From Succinimonas sp045124755 (lineage in GTDB: Bacteria; Pseudomonadota; Gammaproteobacteria; Enterobacterales; Succinivibrionaceae), in assembly GCF_045124755.1 (NCBI RefSeq), contig NZ_JBGVMK010000112.1: a stretch of DNA of 64,000 nt; one strand, written 5' to 3'. The notes beneath the pieces are model-generated. The model was given only the letters and a program-made list of their open reading frames with translations, made no database searches and was not told the DNA's origin. Of this stretch, positions 62,521-64,000 are shown one piece after another. Each line of letters starts with the position of its first letter. Positions within the stretch are counted from its first letter, which is position 1. The translations under genes were made by a program, and so were the position numbers.

Positions 62521-62579
62521 TTTCCCAGTCTGCCATTGATGAATTATTGCACTTTGAGACTGCCTATGGGGTTTGCTAA
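62517..62579 (+). pseudogene. Remnant of DUF3990 (last 20 codons only)
   Basis: GTG 62517 opens VISQSAIDELLHFETAYGVC and stops at TAA 62577. The string SQSAIDELLHFE...YGV resembles the C-terminus of DUF3990 proteins (SQAAID..LHFE-like). The rest of the gene, roughly 130 codons, is missing, and the junction with DUF3791 is seamless (a GTGA overlap), which suggests a clean internal deletion. Confidence 0.6.
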
Positions 62580-62821
62580 TGGACGATAAAGTATTGGAAC
62601 ATCTGTATCAGGAGAATCTTGAAGAGCGGCTGATTGCATACATTGCCGAACAAAATAACATTTCTCTGGAAGAAGCGATGTCGGTTTATTACAGAAGCAG
62701 ACTTTCAAATAAAATTCATCAGGGAAACGAAGACATGCAGTACCTTGATTATACGGTGCTGGCTGACATTTTAAAAAAGACCGAACCGGAATTATTTTCT
62801 GAGCATAGCGATTCTCAATAG
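62579..62821 (+). CDS. Third protein of the DUF3791/DUF3990 cassette, intact
   Basis: An 80-residue protein starting at ATG 62579, overlapping the remnant's stop (TAATG). MDDKVLEHLYQENLEERLIAYIAEQ, EEAMSVYYRSRLSNKIHQG, MQYLDYTVLADILKKTEPELF. It matches the frameshifted third gene at 49930-50155 (EALDFFYRSEL...MSDDYLAGELLDEY), so it defines a conserved partner of DUF3791/DUF3990. Helical, acidic, no known activity; perhaps a second antitoxin-like component. Confidence 0.7.
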   Translation: MDDKVLEHLYQENLEERLIAYIAEQNNISLEEAMSVYYRSRLSNKIHQGNEDMQYLDYTVLADILKKTEPELFSEHSDSQ

Positions 62822-62981
62822 CTTTGGCTGTTACGCGACGCGGCAAGCTGTCACTGAGACCTCTTTAAGCATGGTGAAGCAACGGTGCGGTGAAGGATCG
62901 GGCAGGGAAGATCCTTGCAGAAAGTGTAAACCCAAAATGCCTGCAGGATCACCAAAGCAGAATCCTGTGATAAAGAGCAGC

Positions 62982-63008
62982 TAAATAATCCGGGAAACCT
63001 GCCGCTAA
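62982..63008 (+). promoter_or_regulatory. Sigma-28 (FliA) promoter of flagellin
   Basis: TAAA (62982-62985), 15 bases, GCCGCTAA (63001-63008), one mismatch to the FliA consensus TAAA-N15-GCCGATAA, about 75 bases before the flagellin start. Confidence 0.8.
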
Positions 63009-63084
63009 CGGAGAGAGCTTTAATCGAAAAGCATCAGATTTCAGAAACAGACGTTTTGGGCATTCAGATACGGGAGATGGGACA

Positions 63085-63912
63085 ATGGCTTTATACGTCA
63101 CAACCAACGTTTCATCGTTGAATGCCAGAAGAAACCTGGAAAAATCAGGCGCTTCTCTTGACACCGCCTTCAAAAGACTGGCCTCCGGTCTCCGAATCAA
63201 CAGCGCCAAGGATGATGCCGCCGGTCTTCAGATTTCGGACAGACTTACCTCCCAGATCAACGGTCTTAACCAGGGTAACCGCAATGCCCAGGACGGCATA
63301 TCATTCTGCCAGACTGCAGAAGGAGCTCTGGACGAGATGACCAATATGTACCAGCGCATCCGGACACTGGCTATTCAGGCCGCCAACGGCACCAATTCGG
63401 ATCAGGATCGCGCGGCCATTCAGGCAGAGGTCTCACAGCTCTGTCAGGAAATCACCAGAATCGGCGAGGACACCACCTTCGGCGGCGAGCACATCCTGAA
63501 TAAGTCCCTCACCGCTCCCACGGCATTTCAGGTGGGAGCCAATGCCAATGAGACCATCAGCGTTGATCTCACCTCGGGATTTCGGCTGGATGATGTGTTT
63601 GAGAAGCTTTATAACGAAGCCGATGCCGCCGGACGCGCCGAACTTGCGAGCGAAGGAATTTCCAGAAAAGTCAGTTATGACAGCGGCAATCCGCCGGCTT
63701 TTACCGTAACGGCTGATTATTCTGCCGAACCCGGAGAGTATACGGTCAGCGTAAAGAAGGTGTCAGATTATTCAAGGGTTGATAAAAATGTTCTTAAAGA
63801 ACAGCAATTTGGGGCGGGAACCATTACTTTTACCTCGAATTTGAGATCTTTTACCATGCAGCCGACATTGGTCAGTAATTTTTTGAAATTACATCTTTCT
63901 TTGATTTTTTAA
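63085..63912 (+). pseudogene. fliC: Flagellin gene, truncated by an insertion sequence
   Basis: The N-terminal flagellin domain is complete: MALYVTTNVSSLNARRNLEKSGASLDTAFKRLASGLRINSAKDDAAGLQISDRLTSQINGL... to FGGEHILNKSLTAPTAFQVGANANETISVDL. After about residue 250 (AGTITF) the sequence turns AT-rich and unlike flagellin, and the frame stops at TAA 63910-63912. The C-terminal domain needed for filament packing is absent. The adjacent minus-strand frame reads like a transposase end, so an insertion sequence appears to have cut the gene. The gene has a good sigma-28 promoter, so it was once expressed; other flagellin genes may exist elsewhere. Confidence 0.85.
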
Positions 63913-63914
63913 AA

Positions 63915-64000
63915 TCAGGCAATGGCTTTGAGTTCCTTGTTTCTCATCTTCTCTAAGAGTTCATAGTAGAAGTTCTGGTAAGTTCGTGGCTGATAGTACC
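63915..64000 (-). mobile_element. Probable transposase C-terminus (partial, runs off the window)
   Basis: A minus-strand frame enters from the right edge and ends at TGA 63915-63917, encoding YYQPRTYQNFYYELLEKM, RNKELKAIA. The aromatic and basic composition and the AT-rich flank following a broken flagellin gene suggest the end of an insertion-sequence transposase. The family cannot be named from 28 residues. The left border of the element probably lies near 63840-63860. Confidence 0.55.

Overview
The window looks like chromosomal DNA of a host-associated, motile anaerobe in the Gammaproteobacteria, most likely near the Succinivibrionaceae (Aeromonadales). The reasons are the sohB-topA gene pair seen in enteric bacteria, bL25 and McrBC of gammaproteobacterial type, and accessory families common in rumen and gut bacteria (DUF4143 and DUF1703-type ATPases, BspA-like repeats, DUF3791/DUF3990 cassettes). 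The family-level placement is inference. No rRNA, tRNA or CRISPR array was seen.

Layout. 0-5 kb: a CstA-family transporter, then three tandem copies (two decayed) of a DUF4143 ATPase locus. 5-9 kb: rplY, a CvfB-like RNA-binding protein, an Asp-box protein and a SET-family sugar exporter. 9-10 kb: two copies of an unknown 89-residue gene. 10-15 kb: sohB, topA and a membrane protein. 15.5-18.5 kb: an mcrB-mcrC defence operon. 18.5-20.4 kb: a HAD phosphatase and an ATPase. 20.7-49.2 kb: the core of the window, a type III secretion (T3SS) island. 49.5-63 kb: accessory genes, including a decayed DUF3791/DUF3990 cassette, a 1095-residue FkbH-SGNH protein, exported acetolactate decarboxylase, a DUF1703-type ATPase/nuclease, a BspA-like repeat protein, a beta-CASP nuclease and a second, internally deleted DUF3791 cassette. 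63 kb to the end: a flagellin gene with a proper sigma-28 promoter, cut by an insertion sequence.

The T3SS island. sctU-sctO run on the + strand and sctP-Q-R, [STAS anti-anti-sigma, RsbW-like kinase, RsbU-like PP2C phosphatase], sctS-T on the - strand. A complete partner-switching module is thus inserted inside the export-apparatus operon, between sctR and sctS. Two paralogous giant proteins (1790 and 1866 aa) with Asn-rich N-termini, and two small acidic proteins resembling class I chaperones, are the likely effector/chaperone part. A lone SctU C-terminal domain, a RelBE-type toxin-antitoxin pair and an IS4/IS1634-type transposase also lie in the island. SctV, SctN, SctC, SctD, SctJ and the needle and translocator genes are not here.

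The strongest new observation is a promoter-like element, G(T/A)AACC-N15-CGT, found with identical spacing upstream of six units: both 89-aa genes, a small coiled-coil gene, the sctP operon and both giant genes. Its layout is that of an ECF sigma-factor promoter. It ties the orphan genes at 9 kb and 23.9 kb to the secretion regulon and suggests that the partner switch and an ECF-type factor encoded elsewhere control this system together.
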